A stretch of DNA of 64,000 nt. It comes from Ephemerocybe angulata. Taxonomy: Eukaryota > Basidiomycota > Agaricomycetes > Agaricales > Psathyrellaceae. Every line of letters begins with the position of its first letter. Position 1 is the first letter of the stretch. This document shows positions 1 to 11,093 of the stretch, in pieces. Below the pieces are notes generated by a model. That model worked only from the letters and a program-made list of their open reading frames with translations. It searched no databases and was not told where the DNA came from. Location of the stretch: NCBI GenBank assembly GCA_013368325.1, contig JAACJK010000063.1, forward strand, positions 62,001-126,000. Reading direction: 5' to 3'. The position numbers and the translations under genes are program-made.

Positions 1-700
1 TGTGGTACTTGTACACCTCCGCGCCGGATCTGGTTCCCTCCTCCGAAGTCGAAGGGTGTCTCGGATAAAGGGTTGGGAGCAAAACGCAGCTCAAGCGAAG
101 TCGAAGACCTTCGCTTCGAGCACAGGGGGAAGTACAGGAAGCTTTCTGCACATTTTCCACATGAACACAGTCATGGTGATGATCCACAAAGCAACTGGAC
201 GAAGGAATCGACCTCGGACTGGGCCCGCCACTGCTCAAATTCTCCCCCTCCGACTGGCCCCTGCTCAGGGTCGCGGTTTGGCGTTGGTGAAACGGGGGAA
301 GGCGGAGGACCGGCTGCTCCGATGATCAAGCTCGTGCATCCGCATATAAGGGTCGAAATCGACGCGGACGAGGTCGTTCTCTGAAGGCATTGCGGAGGAT
401 TAGTTCATAGGTGCAGCGAGCCGGCCAGTCAGGAGACGGCTCGTGAGGGAGAAATCGGTACAGATCAAAAGGTCGGTCCGGTCGAAAGTCGCGCTTCAAG
501 CGGGAAGCATAAAAAGCTTTTCGAACGTAAAAACAGTCGTGGTGATGGTCCACAAAGCAACGGGACGAAGGAATCGATCTCGGACTGGGCGCGCTACTGC
601 TCAAACTCTCCCCCACCCACTGGCCCCGGCTCCGGGTCGCAAGCTACTTGAGTTACTGTTCTATCATTCAATTAATATTCACCATGTATTTGTTTCGTAA
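1..700 (+). repeat. Duplicated debris: RidA 3' end plus fragments of the 4.8-kb region
   Basis: No intact gene is seen. About 263-490 repeats the last coding segment and 3' flank of the RidA-like gene at 1476-1690 (shared FGVGETGEGGGPAA peptide and the flank ttcataggtgcag). Two further stretches, about 150-262 and 525-645, are near copies of each other and resemble the reverse strand at about 4830-4920 (shared peptide pattern SxWARxCSNSPPP). This looks like a small nest of partial duplications with the 5' parts of the genes missing. Confidence 0.6.
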
Positions 701-1007
701 CTGTCCTATCTCTATTACACCAAGCCCGTCTTGACTTTGCTGCCTGCTTTTGATCCACTGCGAGGGGAATGCTCGCCGAAGGGAAGTGTGTGAATGCTGC
801 GAACCTCTGCTGCGGGCTTGACTGTTTTACCGTTGCACGTCACCCTTCCTATAAGCGCCTGATGGGCGCTTCCTGTGATGGCCTCAACTCACCACCTCGT
901 AACGGAGTTCGACCAAGAAAGAAAAGTGTAAACGCTCTCATAAGTAAGTATTGTCGGGCCCGTAAGGTTGAGATGATCATCGATAGCCTATGCGCCAATC
1001 TTAAACA

Positions 1008-1049
1008 TGACTCGACTTACCTGCATGACTCGGAACTCGACGTTGACTC
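1008..1049. promoter_or_regulatory. Three TGACTC half-sites upstream of the RidA-like gene
   Basis: TGACTC occurs at 1008-1013, 1026-1031 and 1044-1049, spaced 18 bp apart and 78-119 bp before the RidA start codon. TGACTC is the core of the site bound by GCN4/CPC1-type bZIP factors (TGACTCA); here each is followed by G. Regulatory use is inferred. Confidence 0.35.
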
Positions 1050-1126
1050 GGCGTCAAAGATGCCGCGCGAGTTGATCTTATAAACCAGCTTAGTGCCTAT
1101 CGCTCCCCAAGGACAACGCCATACAG

Positions 1127-1597
1127 ATGTCGCAGCTGACCCACCATCGTACATCAAACCCCTACGAGTCTCTCTTCAAATACTCGCGTGCCGTCAAGAA
1201 AGGCCCCTTCATCTTCGTCTCCGGCACAACGGCCGTCTCTCTCCCAGAACCCTCCTCAGATCCCCAAGACACAACACATCCCCCTTCAACTGATCATGAA
1301 GCACCAGAGATCCTCCACCCCACCTCGGCGTACCTGCAATCACAGCACATCTTCACCGAAATCGCTAAAGCAGTCCGCGCATTGGGGGGCGATCCAGCCA
1401 CAGACATCGTGCGCGTGCGGATGTATGTCACACATGAGGAGGATGGAGGAAAGGTTGGGAAGGCGCTGAAGGAGTCTGGGTTTGGCGTTGGTGAAACGGG
1501 GGAGGGCGGGGGACCCGCTGCCACGATGATTCTCGGGGTCAAGTTCGTGCATCCGGATATGAGGGTTGAAATCGAGGCGGACGCAGTTGTTCTCTGA
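1127..1597 (+). CDS. RidA/YjgF/UK114-family protein
   Basis: A single uninterrupted frame encodes 156 aa. RidA proteins deaminate reactive enamine/imine intermediates released by PLP enzymes, and they act as trimers in the cytosol or mitochondrion. Family signs are an early GPFIFVSGTTA strand, RVRMYVT in the middle and a C-terminal FVHPDMRVEIEADAVV stretch. At 156 aa it is longer than the usual ~130 aa because of a Pro/Asp-rich loop at residues ~41-62. The ATG at 1127 is the first in frame and directly precedes the conserved region. Three TGACTC motifs lie just upstream. A partial copy of its 3' end sits at about 263-490. The nearest neighbour is the MFS gene, on the opposite strand and convergent with it. 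Confidence 0.8.
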   Translation: MSQLTHHRTSNPYESLFKYSRAVKKGPFIFVSGTTAVSLPEPSSDPQDTTHPPSTDHEAPEILHPTSAYLQSQHIFTEIAKAVRALGGDPATDIVRVRMYVTHEEDGGKVGKALKESGFGVGETGEGGGPAATMILGVKFVHPDMRVEIEADAVVL

Positions 1598-1826
1598 AGT
1601 CGGAATTGCGGAGGATTAGTTCATAGGTGCAGTGGGCCAGTCAGGAGACGGCTCGGTGAAGGGGAATCGATACAGATCAAGATCTTGGCTCTCTAGCTCT
1701 AAGATAGCAAGAAATACAAACAATGGCGAACGAATAACATGACTAAAAATACAAACTCTGGTCAACTAGAAGAGTCCTATCGATACAGTTCATTTCCGGA
1801 GCGTTCCTTCTATGAGGGTTGTGATG

Positions 1827-4323
1827 TTAGTGAACAACGACCCTCTCCTTCGCGGGGTCTCTCGGCTCTTCGCTCAATAGCAGCACGGTTAGCCCCGCGA
1901 TGGCAAAAATCACGACGCTGGTGTATACTGGCACAGAGCGGTCCATCATCAAGAGGACTCCTCCTAGGATAGGTGCAATCATGCCCCCGCTAGAGAAGAT
2001 GAATATATGTCAGAGTGTGAGGTGGACGAAGGGGAAAGAGTTACACACATCCTCGATAAGGCGGATGCAATTCCGCACGCCGTTCCTCGGACTATCAAGG
2101 CTTTTCGTCAGAACACTTGAGCAGAGTAATAAAGGCCAAAGCTTACCTTTTGTTCCAAAGATCTCAGGCGTCCAGCCGTACAACACGGCCCACATAGCCT
2201 GTTTCCCTTGTCAGCAACATGTTTTGACAGAAATACCATAACAGAGGCGTACCGTCGCACTAAGGCTGATCCCAACTGTGCTCGCTCTAACTGCCCATTC
2301 CGCCTTAACGAGCGCAAAGACAACACAGAAGATTGCCGTGAAGAATGTGCTGCCAGCGAGGGACCATCGTCGACCAAGATTTGATTCAATTAGCCACGCT
2401 CCGAGCTAGAGGAATGGTCAGTAGGCATGATGGATACCAAGATCGGCGGTGTCGACGTACGATAGCGCCGGGACATCCTCCGACGGTGAAGATTACAACG
2501 TCCCAAAGGCTTGCTTCGAGCGTTTTAGGTGTGACTTCGGCGACATCAGCGGTTCCGGTTTCTAACAGCTTCGGCAAGAACACATTAAACATGGTATAGG
2601 CTTCGGAATATCAGTAGTCAATTCGTAAAATGATCGAGAAGGGAACGTACCTAAACTCATCGCACACCACACAAACCAAACCAAAAGGGTCGTCCTCACC
2701 CACTCTGGCGAAAGGACCATCATCACCCGATCCAACCACGCCCAGAGGGGCCTCCTCAACCATCTCGGCAGACTCCAGCACAACTTCCTCTCGTACACGG
2801 ACGACCGTCTTGACATGGCGGAGTCCCTCCGATTCCGCCTCATTGACCCCACCGTACTCGAACGTGTTCTGTACGTTGGGGGCGGCGTCACCACTGGTTC
2901 GATCGACGACGCTCGTGCCGGGGGATAATCTGACGCCGGATCCTCATCCGCAGCCGGCGAGTCCTGCTTGAGTGGCGGACTATTGGCCTTAGCCTCAGCC
3001 AAGGCAGTAGCAGCAACAGGATCCAAAGCAGGTGTCTCGCCCGTCGAGTTGTACGCCGTCATGAGCGGACCCCTCAACGCCTTCGTCGTATCTAAGCTCC
3101 CGCGACTTCCGGGCTCGGCTCCCTCTATCATGCCAGCGTCGAAGATCGTCCTAGAAGTGGCTCGTGGGCGGCCGGAGTCGCTCGGGCTGTCGAGTTTGGG
3201 CTGGATCTCGGAGGGAAGGTGGTGGTCCCGAACGTCTTCTAGCTCGAGATCGAGCGCGGAGCCGTTGAACTGGGAGATGAGTTCTAACGACTTGAGAGCG
3301 TCTGCGGGGCGGCCGGCGTGCACGAGGAACCGCGGCGATTCGTGCAGTCGGAAGAACAGGATGCGGGCGATGAACATCGAGAGGGTGATAAGCCCAAGTG
3401 CGGATAGCAGGTACTTCCATCCTTGGTTGTGCGTCGCTGGGTCGCACAGGGCGTCGACGCCGGGTGCGCAGGAGTTTTTCGGTAGTACGAGAAGGGCGAC
3501 GACGGCGGAGAGGACAGCGCCGAACGAAAAGAAGACCGAGAGCGCGGTGACGAGATATTGCTTCGTTTTGGGCATGTGCTCCAGCAGGAGAGTGCCGTCC
3601 GTTGGCATCGAGCCCTGACGTAAGTTAGCTAGAGCGAAGGAATGAAGGAAAGCGTACGCACCCCAACCGCACTGCCCAGGAAGAAGAGGATGATGCAGAG
3701 CGTCGTAAAGGAGTTGGCGAACGAGGCCATGAGCCCGAACACCGCTGTGAAGAAGAGGGTCGCATTGAAGGCCGTACTTCGACCCATAAGATCTGAGCAT
3801 GTTCCCCAACCCACAGCGCCGAGCATCATTCCACCGAACATGGAGGACGAGACGAGGCCAATGTAGCTGTCGGGTACTGAACAGGAGTCAGAAGCGTGGA
3901 ATCCGACGCTGGAATTCTGCTCACCGGCGTAGTGCTGCTGTACACGGGGGAGGATGATTGCAATGGCTTGAATCCACATGTTATCCGCCATCCATCCTAT
4001 GCCGCAGTTCAGAACAGGCTCCCTAAAGAACGGCTAGGCAGCTACACACCTAAACCGCACAGAGACAACAACGTCCACTGATAACTGCCCATCCCAATCC
4101 TGTCAATAGTCCTATCCAACTGCACCGTCATTAGCTCCTTTCCGACGAGAAAAAGACATCTGAGACTCACCGGCGTCCTTCCGTCGTATTCTTCCCCTCC
4201 CAGGAGCCTCTCCTGGCCCTCTAAATCGTCGTCGTCGTCGCCGTACTCGTACTCGTCGTCCTCATCCCTGTCCCGCATGTCGTCGGACCAAAACCCGGAG
4301 GCTCGTGGTGTCAAGGAAGCCAT
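1827..4323 (-). CDS. MFS transporter (SV2/sugar-transporter-like) with long central loop
   Basis: This is a multi-exon reverse-strand gene from ATG at 4323 to TAA at 1827. The acidic cytosolic N-terminus (DEDDEYEYGDDDDDLEG) is followed by DRTIDRIGMGSYQWTLLSLC, then transmembrane helices with MFS signatures such as GAVGWGTCSDLMGRSTAFN (loop 2-3) and GSMPTDGTLLLEHMPKTKQY. A ~200-residue Ser/Pro-rich hydrophilic loop divides the two six-helix halves. The second half ends FGTKVRGTACGIASAL and GGMIAPILGGVLLMMDRS. Introns of about 50-70 bp with GT-AG borders explain the frame changes; several stay open in frame. It is a plasma or vacuolar membrane porter; the substrate cannot be told from sequence. 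The stop lies ~230 bp from the convergent RidA stop. Confidence 0.85.
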
Positions 4324-4821
4324 TTTTCCGGCCCTTTTCGTTTATACCCGGTTACGTCCAGCGTAGTTGCAAAATGGCGCAATAAGAAGGTAAATGAGTC
4401 GTCAGTGGTGGTGGTCACAATCCATGACTGAGCGCTGAGCATCAGCCTTACTAAATGTCTAAAAATGGATTCCGGGGTAAAGTTACGCCAAGAAGTCCCA
4501 GATGCTGCTCGATGTTGGCTCAATGGCAAGAGTTTGCTATTGCGTACTATATAAAGGAGAAATAGAATATCATGCATTCTGTTCTGCTTCACAAGAGCAT
4601 GGTGCCAGAACCAGCCAGAATGTCCGGGAAGACTTCCAGCTCAGTCGTGCACAGCGTCGTCACGAATTACAAATCGAGCGCTCCGTTGCCGGCTTGAAAC
4701 CACTAAGTCTCGCAAACTTAGAGATACTGGGCAGTATCGAGCACTCCGTGGAGTCTTCCAGCTCTTCAGGGAACTATGCCACGGATAAGATGGGCCCATT
4801 CGTTAGGTACACGGGACGAGA
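4324..4821. other. Spacer between MFS start and the 4.8-kb gene
   Basis: This holds the upstream region of the MFS gene and possibly the 3' end of the reverse-strand gene at 4822-5698. An open frame is present on the plus strand but has no recognisable protein features. No RNA gene or repeat was recognised. Confidence 0.4.
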
Positions 4822-5698
4822 TCAGGTACTCACTGTCACAGCGTCCGGCGGAGGTGGGGAATTCGAACAGTCTCGGGCCCATGAAGCGATCGCCTCCCTC
4901 GTCCAGGTACTTCCCGTAGCTATCGGGACGTTCGAGTCCACAAAACCCTCATGGCCGTTCCTAGCGTAGCCATCCACTAATCCGCTCACAGGGGATAGGG
5001 TGACACGGTGGGGCGAATTTCGGATAGAAAGGGACATGGTAGAACGTCGAATATGGGCCATAGACCACCCAGTGCGGGTGCGTATGTGCATAGTTCCCGT
5101 TTGCCCCTGCATTGTTGTTGATGGTGATGTCTCTCGCGGTGGCACCGCCGGGAACAAGGCCACCTCGTTCGTCTTCGGCCCCTCTTTGATTACGGCCACG
5201 GGACGATCGCTCGAAGCACGTTGAGGCGAAGGAGTTGTCGGCCAGAGAGGATATAGGTTGTCAAGTTTACGAACGACTGGGTGGGACTTCTTGAGTTGGA
5301 GAAGGTAAGGGTCCCGTGGCCGCTCGTAAAGCAAGCGCGAGATGCGAAGCATCATGACCTTTGGATGGAGGTGGAGCATGACAGGTCGTTGGGTCAATAA
5401 CGAATACGTCTGCGCGCTATGTGCACGGGGGTCGGCTTGGTTGCAGTGAGGGATGCCAAAAGACGACAGATTGGCGAGAGGTAGAAATGTGTAGTAGAAT
5501 GCCTCGTGCTGGGGCGTTTTGTGCGGTGGGTGACTTCGCCAAAGATGAGAAGGGATGCATACGCACCTCAAGGCTGGAGAATAAAGGGATAACTGGTCCC
5601 GGGGTTGCCAGAAAATGGTCGACAATATGCTCCTCTGGAATAAGGACCCATTTTCCACTCTCATAGAGGGTGAACAAGGACTGTGCTACGGGCTCCAT
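4822..5698 (-). CDS. Hypothetical protein, uncertain model, possibly degenerate
   Basis: The ATG at 5698 opens a plausible exon (MEPVAQSLFTLYESGKWVL). It ends at a GTGCGT donor near 5565; an acceptor near 5508 joins to HEAFYYTFLPLANLSSFGIP, and the frame is then open to a stop at 4822. I do not recognise the family. Between about 5170 and 5000 a second frame looks more protein-like (HWVVYGPYSTFYHVPFYPKF) than the one that stays open. That suggests either another intron or a frameshift. The last ~90 bp have two decayed look-alikes at 150-262 and 525-645. The exon 1 call is fair; the 3' half is doubtful. Confidence 0.4.
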
Positions 5699-6109
5699 GA
5701 TTGAGTGGCAATGGTGGTGGTTTGAGGAAGAGATTAACGGTTATCGTGCTGACCAGGGAGTTCTAGGAGGTCTGTGACTCGAGTTGTTCGCAGTGACCAG
5801 TGGGCCACTGGTTGGCTGTCCATTGTGCCACCATGCTGGGCACAAATGAGGATGAAACGACCATTGTTGCGACTACCCAAGGCATGAAGTATTCGTGCAT
5901 TCGGGGCATGGGGTTATGAGCCAAAACCACGACGATTAGACTGAAGTGGGGGTTAAACAGACTTTCGCCACGTTAAGCGCTCGACGCAAGCCTGAGGGCA
6001 GTTTGAGTAACGGCCGGCTACCTCCGGGGCGGGGCATAAAATATTCTCACACGATGTAGAATCAGGGGCTTTTGACAGAGGCTTTGCTACTCCCATCCAC
6101 CTACCCTAC

Positions 6110-8151
6110 CCATCCACGTTGCACATTATCGGGTCTCCATTCATCTCTGAAAGCCGAAGCACTTGTTTGGGACGAGAAGGAGACTACTTCAAAGCGATGG
6201 CCGTTTCCATATGCGTGCTCCCTCCCGAGCCAGGTGGAAACTTTACCAACTGTGCATTAGACATGCAGGGACTTTCACGGAATGATTTCGCAGCGAATCG
6301 TGTGGGAAACCTCCTTGCGTATGGTTTGTGCGAGGGATGAACTGTTCATGCCCTCTTACTCGTTTGACGAGATGGACATGGGCGACTTGAAGCGGGCTGC
6401 TTTAATCTCCTGGAGATGGAACCGGATGATGATGTCTATTCCTGAAGGAGAACAGAGAATCCTGACACCTCATCGAGAAATACCTCTCCATCGCGATAAC
6501 AGATCCAACCCAGGATGGGGGGTTGAAGGAGCCCACCTCATTCCTGGAGGTCGGTACGTGTGTGTGTGTGTGAAAGTTCGTCATCGGCATTCTGGAGGAC
6601 TGTGTCACGCTGTGGGATATGGGTGCAACCTGTTTGCCGCGCGAATTCCAGCCCCGCATCCTCGATACTATACTATCTGAAACGGAAGAGTTTGGCATTG
6701 GCATTTTCGACCCATCAACTCAAATAATCTACAGGGGAAACTGTCTGAGGATATCTGCCTCTTTTCTCTATGGCGGCATAGGATGGTACGTCCACACACG
6801 ATTTTGAGGCTTCACGGAGCGAAGCCTGATGTACCTTTCTACAGCGTCAGAGTATACGAAGTCGGTCCTCTTCCCGAAAGCACCAATTTCAGGCTAGTTG
6901 GCCAACTGGATATCATGGGTCCTGCCGTAACTTGGCTATTTGGCGACCGAGTCCTCGTCGAATTGTGCCCTCGCGAGAATCAAAATCACGGCTACCTGGT
7001 TTGGGATCCAACTCAAAAGCTAGTCACGGACAAATTCGCGCTTTCCGGAAGGCATTTTGTGCCCCGATGGCATGGGTTATGCGTGAGTTACATGACCAAA
7101 AAAAGCACCGCTGCTCGCTGATATATTTTCAAATTAGTGGTCTGCCGAAGGCGACTCTCTGTTCTCTTTCCAGCGTGAATCCAGGGAAGATCAATACGAA
7201 GGCGGTACAGTACTCTTGGGGTGGAAAATCCCTGACCTTTCTGAGGTAGGGAATAGGCCACCGCCTTTGGATGGCAGGGAGACTGTCAAGTTGGAGCCAT
7301 ACCTGCGGCTCAGGTTCAATGATGGAGACATGTCTTCCCTTCGACGAGACTACCGAACTCCCCAGCAGATGATTGTGGCCTCGCCCGAATCCTCGCGGGC
7401 GCCAATCCTTCACATCTCGTTTCGCTCCCCAGAGTGTACTCAAGGCTCATTTCTGCTCTATCGCCTTGCGCTTGAAGACGACATAGCCGCTGCGCCAACC
7501 CACTCTACGAGGAAGACTGTCAAACTTCTCTCCCGCCATTCGCTTCGCAACCCACACATGCTAGAGACGTCGATATACCGCGGCCATTCGTCATCAGGAG
7601 ACCACCTAACTAGCATCGTTGAGGCGAGAGGCGGTTTCTTCACCTCTTCAAATATCTCAAAAATCAATCTCATCCATCATCAAGATTCTCCGGACGAAGG
7701 GGGGTGTCATGTGGCCACGGTTTCATTCAAGCAGCAGGTTACACCAGGACCCCCGAAAACCCCCTCTGAACCTTGATCCCGAAGTCCCATAATCTGTCTG
7801 GTCAAAATGACCTAAATTTGGCTGAATCTGTCTGGTCTGAGCACAAATATTCGATTTTTGGCTCATTTTCTTCGATTTTTTGCCTCTGAACCCGAAAAAC
7901 GGTCAAATGAGGTCCATTCGGATCGAATGGGACCCAAACTTTTCGGATTGGAGGACAAAATTTTTCAAATGTGTCCGGCGGAGGTCCATATTCTGTCTGG
8001 TTGGGCGGATCAATGTTCACAGGGGATTTTCGGGGGTCCTGTTACACCCGCATCAATCTGCACGGCGTCTGGTCGCATGGTCTACTTCGGGCAGTTGGAT
8101 CCAGATTTGCCTGAAGTGAACGTCGGAATCTGCAGTCTCTTATCGTCATGA
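6110..8151 (+). pseudogene. F-box/WD-like protein paralog A, broken
   Basis: This is homologous to the intact paralogs at 31088-32803 and 46071-47804. The first exon, which should encode the F-box helix, is only faintly recognisable near 6150-6200 and is out of frame. Exon 2 starts near 6261 (CRDFHGMISQ, then SLRMVCARDELF). At 6557-6573 a GT-repeat tract replaces the conserved Tyr-Val-Val-Gly codons and shifts the frame; the homologous reading resumes downstream as DCVTLWDMG. Introns at 6786-6844 and 7083-7137 sit at the same sites as in the paralogs. The C-terminal part is split by a 297-bp MITE at 7745-8041. The last codons (ICTASGRMVYFGQLDPDLPE) resume after it and stop at 8151. It is the most divergent paralog, so inactivation is probably old. 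Confidence 0.8.
7745..8041. mobile_element. 297-bp MITE with 27-bp TIRs
   Basis: The ends are inverted copies: the left begins CAGGACCCCCGAAAA and the right end, reverse-complemented, begins the same way. Over 27 bp there are two mismatches. The 6-bp direct repeat TTACAC flanks it at 7739-7744 and 8042-8047. The interior holds repeats of a ctgtctggt motif and no transposase. It interrupts the last exon of F-box paralog A. A CAGG terminus with a 6-bp target duplication does not match one superfamily clearly; hAT-like elements usually leave 8 bp. Confidence 0.85.
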
Positions 8152-8188
8152 TGCGCTGGACCTAGAGTCCAGTCGGCCTTACCCCACC

Positions 8189-8261
8189 TGCGTTGAATTC
8201 ATTTACTTTCATTTATGAATATCCTCGTTAGCAGCCAGAGGCAATTTATGAATTCAACGCA
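8189..8261. repeat. Short inverted repeat (hairpin)
   Basis: TGCGTTGAATTCAT at 8189-8202 is repeated as its perfect reverse complement at 8248-8261, with 45 bp between. It could form a stable hairpin or be the shell of a tiny element. It lies 38 bp after the F-box A stop. Confidence 0.6.
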
Positions 8262-9323
8262 ACTAAGAACTCTTGGTGTACTTCGAACTCATTGCCCTTC
8301 CTGTGCGGTTCCAAGATGTTCGGCGCTTACTACCATGTTTTGCCCCTATCGTGGCCATCACAATATCTAATCACTACTAGTACATAAATCAGATCCGAGC
8401 ATTCCGTAGTTCGACCGCTTTCAAGTGAACGGTCATGTTCAAGTTCGGCGCCTGACGCCCCTGGCGTCTACCCATCGCACCCAGTTCTCTATGCACTGCT
8501 CACAGACCTCTACTACTGTTAGGACCATCGAATGAAGAAAATTAAGGTGGGGCGCTCTGACAAGCCGTAAGGCGCCGCCTTTATGATTCTAGAGACCCCG
8601 ATCTGAGGCACCTTCTCCGACTTCTCGACGTCGTGGGTGAGCAGACCTGGGTTTCACGGGTGCGCCTGAGTGAATGAATGACTGACTGTACGTACCACCT
8701 TCCTAAATGATTGATCGGATAATTGTAGCAGGTACTGATTATGTGCTTTCGAAATTCGAAAGCTCTACTGCACCTCTATGAATCGTGCACCCCTGTGCTG
8801 CGGTGCTCTCGGTCTAGGGTTCGCGTCGACCTGCGACAGGCGACAGAGAAGCCCGAGATAGACACGGGTCCAGCTATCGCGTGGACGTGTCGAAGAAACA
8901 TCGTCCAAATCCTTTTCCCGCTTCTTCGAGCACCGCTCAGTCGGGATAAGACCTGATAGACGTAACACCCACTGCGATTGCCAGCACTTTCTTCGCTGCC
9001 ATAAGTGGAGCCAACTATGGCATTTGGGGCCATTCCACATGGAATGCGCTCCTTGTGGTAAGCTCGACTCTCACAGTGACTCGGGAATTTCAAAGCGTCT
9101 TAATGGCTAGCCTTCCATCGTTGCGCTGTACGTGAACGACACCCGAGTATCATTGGGGCGGCTATTCTGGGGGGTTGTGGTGGCAATTGGCTACCATCCC
9201 GAGCTGGGAGAACGCCGGAGGTTTTTGGCTTGAACCCAGAAGATATATAGAAGTTAGGCGATTCAATGCCTTTTCGGATTCGCCTCTCTGGACTCCCATT
9301 TCGCTCCCAAACGATAACTGACA
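8262..9323. other. Spacer upstream of the DUF6534 gene
   Basis: No gene is supported. Reverse-strand frames of 90-105 codons at 8765-9093 show no domain, no splice logic and no relation to neighbours. A perfect palindrome ctttcgaaattcgaaag lies near 8746-8762. Confidence 0.4.
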
Positions 9324-11093
9324 ATGAGTCCTTTTAGCTCAACCCTAGGTAAGCTTGGTTGGTTTTCGGGCTCTATCATACCGCTTCGGACAAATAACTT
9401 TCTCCTTCCTAAGGGGCGCTCTTGATCGCAGTGCTGCGTAAGTCGATACACCGCACGGACCTCACCTTACCGACGCTACTTTCCAGTTAACACATACCTT
9501 TATGGGGTGGCAACGGTCCAATATGTATCCTACTACTACCAGCGTAAGGCTTGAAGTTCCTGGTCCACCCTTGACTCCAAACCTGACCCATTTTTTGAAC
9601 TTTCCCGGGGGTTCAGAGTTCCAAGATCCAAAATGGATTCGGTTCACTATCGGAGGCCTGTTTGTGACCGATACATTTCATAGCATCTGGTAAGTGAGAT
9701 CCATAATACCAACGAGACGCCGGTAATAACGACCGTAGCATTATATACATGGCTTGGGTATACGCGTGAGTTCCTCCGCTGCTCGCAGAGAGAGGGTTTA
9801 TCTAACATTCAGACCTTGTCCTTGAACTGTAAACCCTCATTCATTGCCTTGCCATCTCTCTAATCCGCTTTTGCCCTATCGAAGAGTTGAGGATTTCGGG
9901 AATGTCACGGGCCTTATCCGTGAGTCATTGATACTTCTCCTGCTTCGCCACTCCAAGCGGTGATCTTGCTCCTTACTGAACTTGTTACTTTAGAGATTAT
10001 CTGGCCATTCCCTCTATCTGCGATCATGATGACATTCACGGCCTTCATCGTCCAACTATTCCTCTCGTACAGGTGCGGCAGGATCGGGTTTCATGTGCCC
10101 TACTGATATGTCTATGTTTCCAATCCAGGATCCTTCTACTCACCAAGAAATACGTGATTGCCATACCACTGGCGGTACTGTCTCTCGGATGCTTTGTGTC
10201 GGGAATGTTCGTGGGCGTCAAAGTATGGCTTGCTGAAACGTGCGTTCTGTCATCCTATTCAATTTGGAAAGCGGAGGTTACGATTGACTAACTCGTTCTC
10301 TGTCCAGGATGTTAGAGCTGTCAACTGTGAACACAGTATTGACCTTCTGGCTCACGGCAGAAACTGCTATCGATCTTTCTATTGCAGGTACGACGATTTC
10401 TACAGGCCGCACCCAGGCTGTCATACCAATTATAATTATACCTTTGCAGTCATCTTGCTCTTCACGCTCTACCAATCAAGGTCGGGTTTAAAGGGCACTG
10501 ATAGAGTCGTAAAACATCTAATGCGAACATCCTTGCAGACAGGTGGAGTGATCACTAGGCTCAGTGACGACCTACGGGCGCTTACATCTCTTTCCACGTA
10601 GGGCTATGCACCGGCATATTTGCAACCCTCTGCATGATTCTTTTCCTAGCACGCCCCGGGACCCAGTATTACCTTATGTTTGGGCTACCGATTAGTCGGG
10701 TATACACATGTGTACGTTTCTTCTGCTCTGTCCCCTGCCTATCTATGAATTGCGTCTCATTTCTAACATCAGACTCTCTTGGATACTTTGTTGTCGCGAG
10801 ACACACTTCGAGGCATGCTCGAAGGATCTGATACATATGTGAGTGACCATATCAGTCAAGGCGTAGCTTCTTGATTTACGAATTGCACCATGTAGGTCGG
10901 AAGCAGTCTATTTGGTGCTTCGGGAGGGACCGTTAGCGCTTTGCAAAGCGCGCCTCGCAATCGAGATATTGAAACTCTTCAATTCAATCCGAGTCATATG
11001 ATGCCGGGTAACACCCCCATGGTAGCTCTGGAGCTCACACCAACCACGCATTCTGGAGGGGCGATGTACAACGGCAAAGGTTCTAGGATGTGA
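9324..11093 (+). CDS. DUF6534-type multi-pass membrane protein
   Basis: About nine short exons can be followed. The start ATG at 9324 gives MSPFSSTL, then GALLIAVLLNTYLYGVATVQ (first helices). Later come WIRFTIGGLFVTDTFHSIW, IIYMAWVYA, WPFPLSAIMMTFTAFIVQ, then LFLSYRILLLTKKYVI, LSLGCFVSGMFVGVK, HLMRTSLQTGG and MILFLARPGTQYYLMFG. This order of seven hydrophobic segments, with a LxGxxLYGxxxVQ start and a ...SLQTG... helix late, matches the DUF6534 family that is expanded in Agaricomycetes; its function is unknown. The tail after the last intron is hydrophilic (VGSSLFGASGGTVSALQ) and ends at TGA 11091-11093. Exon borders were read by eye and one or two may be off. The gene sits between two broken F-box genes and looks intact itself. 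Confidence 0.75.

Noticed and set aside
769..1083. 104-codon frame upstream of RidA
   Set aside because: No recognisable features, and it overlaps the TGACTC promoter motifs.
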